Shown here piece by piece: positions 1 to 6,251 of a stretch of 15,181 nucleotides of DNA; position 1 is the first letter of the stretch, and each line of letters begins with the position of its first letter. The notes under the pieces are model-generated. The model saw only the letters and a program-made list of their open reading frames with translations, had not been told where the DNA came from and did not search any database. The stretch comes from Robiginitomaculum sp. (GTDB taxonomy: Bacteria > Pseudomonadota > Alphaproteobacteria > Caulobacterales > Maricaulaceae). The stretch lies in the NCBI GenBank assembly GCA_002733735.2, contig NVWT02000019.1:14692-29872 (forward strand). Reading direction: 5' to 3'. A program made the position numbers and the translations under genes.

Positions 1-93
1 CAATTACACGCTATGGGCAAAAAGTTTCCACCAAACTTCTTACACCAAAGCTGGATGGATTATCTGTATTGGGACGTAGAATTAGAGCGTTAA
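1..93 (+). CDS. C-terminal end of an unidentified protein (5' partial)
   Basis: Frame 1 is open from the window edge to a TAA at 91-93, giving about 30 residues ending in WMDYLYWDVELER. The composition is protein-like, with several aromatic residues and no low-complexity bias. The fragment is too short to name a family. The next gene on the same strand starts about 200 bp downstream and a small hairpin followed by T residues lies between them, so co-transcription is doubtful. A chance open frame of this length is possible, so confidence is moderate. Confidence 0.5.
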   Translation, partial: QLHAMGKKFPPNFLHQSWMDYLYWDVELER

Positions 94-202
94 CACTTAA
101 CCCTCTCGATAATACTGACAGGCATTAATGTCCTGATTCTGAGTTTATTATAATAATTTCAGGGAATTGCCCTCGGTAAGCGTAGAACTAGAAACAACAC
201 TC

Positions 203-220
203 TACCCAATAGGGTATTTT
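203..220 (+). terminator. Possible short rho-independent terminator
   Basis: The arms TACCC (203-207) and GGGTA (212-216) pair perfectly around an AATA loop and are followed by TTTT at 217-220 and another T-rich stretch. The stem has only five pairs. It would end transcription of the gene whose tail is at 1-93 and separate it from the methyltransferase. The short stem makes this tentative. Confidence 0.35.
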
Positions 221-297
221 GTTAATTTTTGATTTTTGTTTCTATTAACCAGATTGCACATTCCCCGCTACTTTTTCAAACATCAGGGCAACTTCAC

Positions 298-1035
298 ATG
301 ATCTCGCAAGACCATATAAGCACAGCTCGCAATGCTATGTACTTACCTAATTCGATATTATTCTTTTTGTTGGGTCTGCCTTTATTTTTTGTATTGTTAC
401 TCATTCCCAAAAAGAAATATGCCGAGATACATTCATCTTCTCAGCAAAACGAGTTGGACCAGCGCATAGATGACATAGCCGACTTTGTTTCTGAAACTGA
501 TCGTGTACTTGATGTGGGCTGCGGCAATGGACAGTTTGGTGAGGCAATCGCCAAACGATTAAAGGCTGATGTGCGCGGCGTTGATGTGGTTGATTATGCT
601 AATGCTGATATTCCGATCACCTTTTTTGACGGGGTACATTTGCCGTTTGAAGATAATAGTTTTGATGTAATTATTATGGCGATGATGTTACATCACGTAC
701 CCCACCAAGAAGAACTGATAGACGAGGCTATTCGTTGTTCACGAAGAGGGCTGATCATCTATGAGGACACCTATTTTTCACCTTGGCAGAAATTGGCGAT
801 TATCTGGAATGACTTTTATTCCAACAGGGTAATCGGCTTAGTCAGGGTTCTTAAAGGTCTAGAAGGAAAAGCTATTTTGAAAATGCCACTGCCTTTTACA
901 TTTAGATGCGTAAATGGTTGGCAGAAACTTTTTGCAGAAAAATCTCTGACCAATAAAAACACTATTGTTAGGCACCTTGGGATTAAACCGCACTCAAAGG
1001 TAACTTTTTTATTACAGAAAAAAGGCAGCGTTTAG
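298..1035 (+). CDS. Class I SAM-dependent methyltransferase with an N-terminal membrane segment
   Basis: A 245-residue protein. The ATG at 298 is preferred over an in-frame TTG at 229 because AGGG at 285-288 is well placed upstream; the ATG at 337 has no such site. Residues about 19-37 are a strongly hydrophobic stretch followed by KKK, which suggests a membrane anchor. The SAM-binding motif I, VLDVGCGNG, is at about 70-78. An acidic strand end (GVDVVD) and the post-motif FDVIIMAMMLHHV near 122-134 follow, as in Methyltransf_11 enzymes. The methyl acceptor cannot be inferred. A membrane anchor hints at a lipid, quinone or surface glycan substrate, which is inference only. Its last codons overlap the 3' end of the convergent ggt gene by 4 bp. 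Confidence 0.85.
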   Translation: MISQDHISTARNAMYLPNSILFFLLGLPLFFVLLLIPKKKYAEIHSSSQQNELDQRIDDIADFVSETDRVLDVGCGNGQFGEAIAKRLKADVRGVDVVDYANADIPITFFDGVHLPFEDNSFDVIIMAMMLHHVPHQEELIDEAIRCSRRGLIIYEDTYFSPWQKLAIIWNDFYSNRVIGLVRVLKGLEGKAILKMPLPFTFRCVNGWQKLFAEKSLTNKNTIVRHLGIKPHSKVTFLLQKKGSV

Positions 1036-1051
1036 GGCTGGCGCGCCTGCC
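1018..1051 (-). terminator. Rho-independent terminator of ggt, overlapping its stop codon
   Basis: Read on the minus strand, GGCAG-(G)-CG (1051 to 1044) pairs with CGCTGCC (1030 to 1024) with one bulged G, giving seven base pairs around a 13-nt loop. A run of six T (1023 to 1018) follows. The loop contains the ggt stop codon (1032-1034), and the 5' arm is built from ggt's last codons. The same DNA encodes the C-terminus of the convergent methyltransferase. Confidence 0.55.
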
Positions 1052-2777
1052 CTTCTCTACGAGGATCCGCGCCACCAAGCAAGCTACCATCAGGCATGAT
1101 TTGTATTACATGCAGGCCGGAGTTTTCTCCGGCGGTGGCCCTGATAACATGCCCCATTTCAGTTAGCGCCGGAACCAGTGCCGGATCCAAATTCATCGCG
1201 CCAATTCGGGTTACATCTCCTCTGGCGACCACATTTGGAAGACCAACCGCTTGTTGCGGGGTTAATCCCCAATCCAGTATTCCAACCAAAGTTTTGGCGG
1301 TATAGGCGATGATTGAATTACCGCCAGGCGATCCGGTAAGCAGCATTGGCTTGCCCGCGCCACCTAGAACAATAGTTGGCGACATTGAGGAACGCGGGCG
1401 CTTGCCCGGTGCCGGCGCATTGGCCAGTGGTTTGCCCATTGCATCAACTGGATTGCGAGCAAAATCGGTTAACTGATTATTCAGCAAAAACCCGCCAACA
1501 AAGCGTTTATTGCCAAAAATGGATTCAACCGTAGTGGTCATCGCCACTGCATTTCCCCATTGATCAATAATCGAGAAATGTGTGGTTCCTTCTGACTCGG
1601 CTGTATTATCGCGGCCATAAGCCACACCGCCGGGATTGCCGGCTTTGGCGTGTTTCATTGCTTTGTCAGTTGCGATCAACTTTGCCCGCTCCATCAGATA
1701 CTTCGCATCAAGTAACCCCTCCAACGGCACAGCAACAAAACTATCGTCGGCAATAAACTTATCGCGATCAGCATAGGCAAGGCGTTGCGCTTCAATGAAT
1801 AAATGCCAGTTATTGGGATCATTAGCTCCGTCTTTGGAAAATTTAAAATGCGACAAAATCCCCATGGTCGAATTAATCGCATGACCACCAGATGATGGCG
1901 GTGGCGCACCGCAAATTTGCAGTTCGCGATAAGGCCTACATACCGCATCACGCTCGCGAGGCTGATAACTGGCCAGATCATCAAGACTTAAACTGCCAGG
2001 ACGGGGATCGTTTGCGATTGCAGCAATGATTTTTATCGCCAACTCGCCTTCAAGCAAAGCTCGCGGATTGTTAGCCAACAAGGTTAAACTATTCGCGTAA
2101 TCTGGGTTTTTGCGTAAAAATCCTTGTGGTAGCGTCGTGCCATCTGCAAGAAAGAAATATGCTTTTGCCGCCGGATTATTGCCTAAGTTTACCCGATTTG
2201 CATAAGCCTCTAAAAGTTGCGCCAATCGTGGCGAAACTTCAAAACCAGTTTCTGCCAGTTCTATCGCCGGATTAAACAACTCGCTCCAGCTAAGTTTACC
2301 GTATTTTTTCTGCGCTATCCCTAACATGGCCATTGCGCCGGGAACGCCAACAGCATGACCGGAGTTAACCGCATCAACATAACCCAAAGACTTACCGTCA
2401 TCACCTAAGAACATATAGGCAGAAGCACCAGCTGGTGCGGTCTCACGGCCATCAAAAGAACGTAAATCACCAGTTGCGGCATCGTAAACCAACATAAAAG
2501 CACCGCCGCCAATGCCAGAGCTTTGCGGCTCGACTAGCCCTAATACGCTTTGCACCGCCACCGCTGCGTCAACTGCTGTGCCACCATCGCGTAAAACCTG
2601 TAGGCCTGCTTTTACTGCATAAGGATTGGCCGCAGCCACCATTGCTTGAGCGGTCGGTTTAACCGCCTCAACGATAACGACTGGTTCAGCGTCAGTATTA
2701 TCGCAACCAGATAGCGGTAGGCTGATAAGAAAAATACCAATAAGCAAAAATAACAAACGATACGAGTGCAAGTTCAT
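1032..2777 (-). CDS. ggt: Gamma-glutamyltranspeptidase, predicted lipoprotein
   Basis: Ntn-hydrolase that cleaves or transfers the gamma-glutamyl group of glutathione and related conjugates. The chosen start at 2777 (581 residues) has AGGAG six bases upstream; the longer frame to 2819 lacks this. A signal peptide with lipobox LSGC (Cys25) predicts a lipid-anchored envelope protein, whereas E. coli GGT is soluble and periplasmic. Family hallmarks are present: Arg111 in GRETAP (gamma-glutamyl carboxylate binding), PPPSSGG near 292-298, the autoprocessing nucleophile Thr398 in GTTHFS, LNNQLTDF (Asp438), RPRSSMSPT (Ser463/Ser464) and GSPGG (482-486). All catalytic residues known from E. coli GGT have counterparts. 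It is transcribed divergently from the decarboxylase unit, with a 98-bp shared regulatory region. Confidence 0.96.
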   Translation of the reverse strand: MNLHSYRLLFLLIGIFLISLPLSGCDNTDAEPVVIVEAVKPTAQAMVAAANPYAVKAGLQVLRDGGTAVDAAVAVQSVLGLVEPQSSGIGGGAFMLVYDAATGDLRSFDGRETAPAGASAYMFLGDDGKSLGYVDAVNSGHAVGVPGAMAMLGIAQKKYGKLSWSELFNPAIELAETGFEVSPRLAQLLEAYANRVNLGNNPAAKAYFFLADGTTLPQGFLRKNPDYANSLTLLANNPRALLEGELAIKIIAAIANDPRPGSLSLDDLASYQPRERDAVCRPYRELQICGAPPPSSGGHAINSTMGILSHFKFSKDGANDPNNWHLFIEAQRLAYADRDKFIADDSFVAVPLEGLLDAKYLMERAKLIATDKAMKHAKAGNPGGVAYGRDNTAESEGTTHFSIIDQWGNAVAMTTTVESIFGNKRFVGGFLLNNQLTDFARNPVDAMGKPLANAPAPGKRPRSSMSPTIVLGGAGKPMLLTGSPGGNSIIAYTAKTLVGILDWGLTPQQAVGLPNVVARGDVTRIGAMNLDPALVPALTEMGHVIRATAGENSGLHVIQIMPDGSLLGGADPRREGQARQP

Positions 2778-2796
2778 GATGATCTCCTTGAGCTTG

Positions 2797-2825
2797 TTTA
2801 TAAGCATGCTTAAAAGCATTGTAAA
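2797..2825 (-). promoter_or_regulatory. Sigma70-type promoter of ggt
   Basis: On the minus strand a -35 box TTTACA (2825 to 2820) is separated by exactly 17 bp from a -10 box TATAAA (2802 to 2797). Transcription would start near 2790 and leave a leader of roughly a dozen bases carrying the AGGAG site of ggt. Both hexamers match the consensus at five of six positions. Confidence 0.7.
2801..2812. promoter_or_regulatory. 12-bp perfect palindrome in the ggt promoter spacer (candidate operator)
   Basis: TAAGCATGCTTA is perfectly self-complementary. It starts inside the -10 hexamer and fills part of the spacer of the predicted ggt promoter, the usual place for a repressor dimer to block RNA polymerase. 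Because the region is divergent, the same site could also affect the decarboxylase unit. The regulator is not visible in this window. Confidence 0.45.
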
Positions 2826-2843
2826 TCTTCGTAAAAGAAGATT
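2824..2843. promoter_or_regulatory. Inverted repeat AATCTTC-N6-GAAGATT between ggt and the decarboxylase
   Basis: Two perfect 7-bp arms (2824-2830 and 2837-2843) flank a 6-bp centre. The left arm touches the -35 box of the predicted ggt promoter. No T-run follows on either strand, so it is not a terminator. It may be a second operator, or a hairpin in the leader of the decarboxylase transcript. Confidence 0.4.
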
Positions 2844-2875
2844 GATTATGCTCGCTATGGAAAGAAGAAAAAGCC

Positions 2876-4321
2876 ATGATTGATGATAAAAGCAACTCCG
2901 ACACCGATGAAACGTTAGGTCACAAGGTTTGGTCTGCGTTACAAAAATATCGATTGGATAGCGAAAACCGACAGTCTACTGCTTTATTGCAGCAAAAGGC
3001 GCAATTCCTGGTCGATGAAATGGGGTTAGAAAACTGGATCCGTAAAGGCGGATTGAACCTAGAGAATTTATCGAAATTTTTGGATCCATATTTGCGTCAC
3101 AGCAATCATTTGCACCACCCGGGATTTATCGGTCATCAAGTTGCTGTGCCACATGTTGGCGCATCAATTGCCGACATGATCCATGGGGTTATCAATAACC
3201 CTATGGCGGTTTATGAAATGGGCCCAACAGCAGCAGTAATTGAACGAGTTATTGTTAATTGGATGTTGGAAAAAATTGGTTGGTTTTCCGGTGCAAACCT
3301 AACTGATTTTACCGATAATGCGGATCATGGCGGTGGAGTGCTTACCCATGGTGGATCATTGGCTAATTTAACCGCACTTTTGGCCGCCAGAGCTGCACAT
3401 TTTCCGGATAGTTGGGAAAATGGAGTTCCCGATAATTTGGGTGTTATCGTTCCGACGGCTAGTCATTATTCTATGGCTAGAGCAATAAGCATTTCTGGCA
3501 TGGGAGCGCAGGCTTCATGCCATGCTCCGGTTGATGAATTAAATGTATTGCGACCTGAAAAACTGCAACAGACTTTTGATCAAGCAACAGATCAAGGGCG
3601 AGAGGTTTTTATGGTTGTCGCCAATGCTTGTGCTACGGCGACTGGCCTGTACGATCCAATAGATGAAATTGCTGATTTTTGCGAAAGCAATAATTTATGG
3701 CTACATATTGATGGCGCACACGGAGCTTCGGCTTTGTTGTCGAAGAATAGACGCGGTCTGTTAAAGGGCATTGCCCGCGCTGATTCTGTCATCTGGGACG
3801 CACATAAAATGTTACGTACTTCGGCCTTGTGCGCCGGTGTGTTGTTCCGTCAGCAAAAGCATTTAGCGCAAACTTTTTCCCAAGAAGAAGATTATATTGC
3901 TTTTGGTAATACCGAATACGGGTTTGATGCCGGGACGTTTACTGTTGAGTGTACCAAAGCACATTTGGGCACTAAGCTGTTTTGGGTGTTGGCAATGGAG
4001 GGCGAGCAAGGTTTAAGCGATTTTGTGGAAAAACAATATTTCGACACCAAAGAATTTTATAATTTGATCAATAGTGAACCGGATTTTGAATGCCCGTATG
4101 AGCCGCAATCAAACATATTGTGCTTTAGATATTTACCGTTTCCACATGAGCAACAAGTGGAATTACGCAAAAAAGTGCTGGAGCACGGTAATTTTTATAT
4201 CACCAGCGCAAGTATCGGTAAAAAATCATATTTACGTTTGGCAGTTATGAACCCACTGACAACAATGCAGACAATAAAGAATTTGCTGGACGAGATAAGA
4301 ACTTGCGCCAAACTGCTTTGA
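2876..4321 (+). CDS. Group II pyridoxal-phosphate-dependent amino acid decarboxylase
   Basis: A 481-residue enzyme of the family that includes glutamate, aromatic amino acid and 2,4-diaminobutyrate decarboxylases. Visible motifs are HPGFIGHQ near residues 81-88, the cofactor-phosphate site THGGSLANL (157-165), HIDGAHG (277-283) with the Asp that contacts the PLP ring nitrogen, DAHKML with the Schiff-base Lys311, and ECTK at 358-361. Length is normal for the family. The ATG at 2876 has only a weak purine-rich upstream stretch. The substrate cannot be decided from motifs; glutamate, aspartate, diaminobutyrate or an aromatic amino acid are all open. It leads a unit of three genes, 15 bp ahead of a P1-family peptidase, and is divergent from ggt. 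Confidence 0.92.
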   Translation: MIDDKSNSDTDETLGHKVWSALQKYRLDSENRQSTALLQQKAQFLVDEMGLENWIRKGGLNLENLSKFLDPYLRHSNHLHHPGFIGHQVAVPHVGASIADMIHGVINNPMAVYEMGPTAAVIERVIVNWMLEKIGWFSGANLTDFTDNADHGGGVLTHGGSLANLTALLAARAAHFPDSWENGVPDNLGVIVPTASHYSMARAISISGMGAQASCHAPVDELNVLRPEKLQQTFDQATDQGREVFMVVANACATATGLYDPIDEIADFCESNNLWLHIDGAHGASALLSKNRRGLLKGIARADSVIWDAHKMLRTSALCAGVLFRQQKHLAQTFSQEEDYIAFGNTEYGFDAGTFTVECTKAHLGTKLFWVLAMEGEQGLSDFVEKQYFDTKEFYNLINSEPDFECPYEPQSNILCFRYLPFPHEQQVELRKKVLEHGNFYITSASIGKKSYLRLAVMNPLTTMQTIKNLLDEIRTCAKLL

Positions 4322-4336
4322 TTCTAAACTGATGCA

Positions 4337-5311
4337 ATGAGCAAATTAGAACTAAAAAACCTGCTAACCGATATTGCCGGCATTACTGTGGGTAATTCCC
4401 ATGATGTTGAAGTGCAAACAGGCGTCACACTTGTTCTGCCTGATGCACCCGCCCTGTGCGCCGTAGATGTGCGCGGCGGCGGGCCGGGGACGCGCGAGAC
4501 GGATGCTCTGGATGCGGACGGGTCGGTGACTCATGTTCATGCGATTGTTTTGGCAGGCGGCTCGGTTTACGGTTTGGAGGCGGCGTCCAGCATTGCTAAT
4601 ATATTGGGGGCGCGGCGCATTGGCTATGAAGTAGCGCCAGCACCCGTACCTGTCTCTCCCATAGTTCCAGCGGCGATTTTGTTTGATAATGCCAATGGCG
4701 GTAACAAAAACTGGGGCGAGGCGCCGCCCTTTGCCGGGCTAGGCAAGCAGGCTTTTGCCAATGCTGCCGTGGATTTCAAACTCGGCAAGGTGGGCGCAGG
4801 CTATGGAGCCACGGCAGGACTTTATCCCGGCGGGCTTGGCTCCGTCTCCGAGCGCGTCGGCGACATTACCGTCAGTGCTTTGATTGCCGCCAACCCTGTT
4901 GGCTCGCCTTATATGCCAAATACGGATTGTTTTTGGGCCTGGGATTGTGAAATAGGCGACGAATATGGCGGGCGCAAGCCACCCAAAGACTATGCCCACA
5001 CCTCGGCTCGCGATACCAAATTGGAATTTTTGCGAGGGGTAGGCGCATCCACGGTGATCGGCGTAATTGCCACAGATGCCAAACTATCACACGCTGAACT
5101 GCGCCGTCTCGCTGTCATGGCTCAAGACGGTATCGCTTTGGCCGTGCGCCCGTCCCACACACCTATGGACGGGGATACATTATTTGCGCTCAGCACGGAA
5201 ACCAAAGATATCAGCAAGCCGCGTGTAGTGTCTTTGTCAGAGCTTGGCGCCGCCGCCGCAAGGTGTGTCGCCCGCGCTTTGGCCAAAGGTGTATATGACG
5301 CCAGCTCATGA
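4337..5311 (+). CDS. P1-family (S58, DmpA/NylC-like) self-processing peptidase
   Basis: A 324-residue Ntn-type hydrolase of the group with D-/beta-aminopeptidases (DmpA, BapA) and the nylon-oligomer hydrolase NylC. These cleave themselves into two chains and use the freed Ser or Thr as nucleophile. Family features seen: LTDIAGITVGN at the N-terminus, VDVRGGGPGTRETDAL (43-58), VLAGGSVYGLEAA (71-83), VGAGYGATAG (152-161), and the segment GASTVIGVIATDA (236-248) with the likely self-cleavage site Ala237-Ser238 (Thr239 is the alternative). HTPMDGDTLFAL (274-285) follows. No signal peptide is seen, so it is probably cytoplasmic. Four hand-counted lines of the gene average about 58% GC against about 41% for sampled lines of the upstream decarboxylase. 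No good Shine-Dalgarno site precedes the ATG. Its last four bases overlap the next start codon. Confidence 0.9.
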   Translation: MSKLELKNLLTDIAGITVGNSHDVEVQTGVTLVLPDAPALCAVDVRGGGPGTRETDALDADGSVTHVHAIVLAGGSVYGLEAASSIANILGARRIGYEVAPAPVPVSPIVPAAILFDNANGGNKNWGEAPPFAGLGKQAFANAAVDFKLGKVGAGYGATAGLYPGGLGSVSERVGDITVSALIAANPVGSPYMPNTDCFWAWDCEIGDEYGGRKPPKDYAHTSARDTKLEFLRGVGASTVIGVIATDAKLSHAELRRLAVMAQDGIALAVRPSHTPMDGDTLFALSTETKDISKPRVVSLSELGAAAARCVARALAKGVYDASS

Positions 5312-5784
5312 TTGGCGAAATAACCAAGGCTCATTACGACCAGATATTGCGTATGAACAAGCAATTTGTCCATTGGTTGGCGCCTATGGATCGTGATGAA
5401 CTCATATATATTCTTAATCTTGCAAAATATGCGCGGCAAATTGATAATGGCAGAGGCGTGTTGATTGGCTATGACAACGATACCGTCTACCCCAACCACG
5501 AAAACATGCGCTGGTTGGCCAAAAAATTTGATCGGTTCTTTTACATTGACCGGGTTATTGTTGATGGGAAAGCTAGTGGTAAAGGTTATGGAAAAATGCT
5601 TTATGTGGACATTGAGAATTATGCCCGCTCCAACGGCTATCCGCGCCTAGTTTGCGAAGTGAATACATTGCCTGACAATCCTGGATCGCACTCATTCCAT
5701 GAAAAAATGGGCTTTGTTCCTTGTGGGCAACAAGTGGTTAAGCCCGGCATTAAGGCAGTAAGGTATTATGAGAAGAGCCTTTAA
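5308..5784 (+). CDS. GNAT-family N-acetyltransferase
   Basis: A 158-residue acetyl-CoA-dependent transferase. Motif A is visible as RVIVDGKASGKGYGKML (82-98), with the acetyl-CoA pyrophosphate loop SGKGYG. NPGSHSFHEKMGF (124-136) is the C-terminal motif B region. The N-terminal pattern MNKQFVHWLAPMD resembles the small uncharacterised GNAT group COG3818, an attribution from memory. The ATGA overlap with the peptidase stop codon at 5308-5311 implies translational coupling. The acceptor is unknown; an amine made by the decarboxylase or an amino acid freed by the peptidase would fit the operon but is inference. GC content falls back to the local level after the peptidase gene. Confidence 0.85.
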   Translation: MIGEITKAHYDQILRMNKQFVHWLAPMDRDELIYILNLAKYARQIDNGRGVLIGYDNDTVYPNHENMRWLAKKFDRFFYIDRVIVDGKASGKGYGKMLYVDIENYARSNGYPRLVCEVNTLPDNPGSHSFHEKMGFVPCGQQVVKPGIKAVRYYEKSL

Positions 5785-5789
5785 CCACG

Positions 5790-5812
5790 CCTCGCGCTTT
5801 ACGCAGGGTTTT
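5790..5812 (+). terminator. Possible terminator of the decarboxylase-peptidase-GNAT unit
   Basis: Six bases after the GNAT stop codon, 5790-5796 pairs with 5802-5808 (three G-C pairs, one C/A mismatch, one T-G and two C-G pairs) around a 5-nt loop. TTTT follows at 5809-5812. The mismatch weakens it. It sits in the expected place, between the operon and the tRNA promoter. Confidence 0.35.
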
Positions 5813-5844
5813 GAGCTTTATTTACGTTCAACCGCAAAAGGCGC

Positions 5845-5873
5845 TTGCAATTAACAATTAAGTCGGGTTTAAC
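5845..5873 (+). promoter_or_regulatory. Candidate promoter of tRNA-Arg
   Basis: TTGCAA (5845-5850) and TTTAAC (5868-5873) are 17 bp apart and lie 20 bp before the mature tRNA start. The bases after the -10 box are GC-rich, as is common for stable RNA promoters. The -10 box lies within a perfect inverted repeat, CGGGTT-T-AACCCG (5864-5876). Confidence 0.45.
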
Positions 5874-5893
5874 CCGCTTCTATCTTACGGTAG

Positions 5894-5970
5894 GCGCCGA
5901 TAGCTCAGCTGGATAGAGCACCAGACTACGAATCTGGGGGTCGGGAGTTCGAATCTTCCTCGGCGCGCCA
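5894..5970 (+). tRNA. tRNA-Arg (anticodon ACG), with encoded CCA
   Basis: A full 77-nt cloverleaf can be drawn by hand. Acceptor GCGCCGA (5894-5900) pairs with TCGGCGC (5960-5966). The D stem is GCTC/GAGC, and the anticodon stem is CCAGA/TCTGG. The anticodon loop CTACGAA carries ACG at 5928-5930. The T stem GGGAG/CTTCC surrounds the loop TTCGAAT. Discriminator G5967 is followed by CCA at 5968-5970. ACG is the wobble-modified anticodon reading CGU, CGC and CGA. An open frame running backwards through this gene is the usual tRNA antisense artefact. Confidence 0.97.
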
Positions 5971-6171
5971 TTTCCATAAATGAAAATGTCTCACCTCGGG
6001 CTTTAGCGTTCGAACTTCGTTCGAGGGGGCGCGCCATTCTCACTTCGTTCGAACATCCCCTCGGATTTTTTGAAAAGTTCGGACTTAGTCCTTTGGGGCG
6101 CGCCACTTTCCATAAATGAAAATGCCCCGCCTCGGTCTTTTGAGTTCGAACCTCGTTCGAGGGGGCACCCT
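5962..6171 (+). repeat. tRNA 3'-end and three degenerate tandem repeats derived from it
   Basis: The last nine bases of the tRNA, GGCGCGCCA (5962-5970), recur at 6028-6036 and 6097-6105, spacings of 66 and 69 nt. Unit 1 is 5971-6036, unit 2 is 6037-6105 and unit 3 is 6106 to about 6171. Units 1 and 3 share an 18-base segment (5971-5988, 6107-6124) and a second block from CCTCGG to GAGGGGGC. GTTCGAAC, close to the tRNA T-loop GTTCGAAT, occurs at 6008, 6047 and 6144. Each unit can form a short hairpin: TCGAAC-TTC-GTTCGA (6010-6024), GGAC-TTA-GTCC (6081-6091) and TCGAAC-CTC-GTTCGA (6146-6160). The layout recalls the repeats after E. coli tyrT, which carry a copy of that tRNA's 3' end. Confidence 0.75.
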
Positions 6172-6251
6172 CTAAAACATCTTGGTTCTTGAAAAACATC
6201 TCATACGATATAATAAGTTCATCTCGCACAATCTCTTTTCCATGACCTTTG

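Noticed and set aside
117..136. Inverted repeat around CATTAATG after the first partial gene
   Set aside because: The arms pair only with a bulge and a very small loop, and no T-run follows at once; too weak to call.
1035..1052. GGGC-T-GGCGCGCC-T-GCCC near-palindrome as a + strand terminator for the methyltransferase
   Set aside because: It is followed by TTCTCT rather than a T-run and lies within ggt codons. The overlapping minus-strand hairpin with six T residues is a better explanation.
5962..6171. CRISPR array
   Set aside because: There are only three degenerate units of unequal length with no unique spacers and no cas genes; the repeats are explained by copies of the tRNA 3' end.
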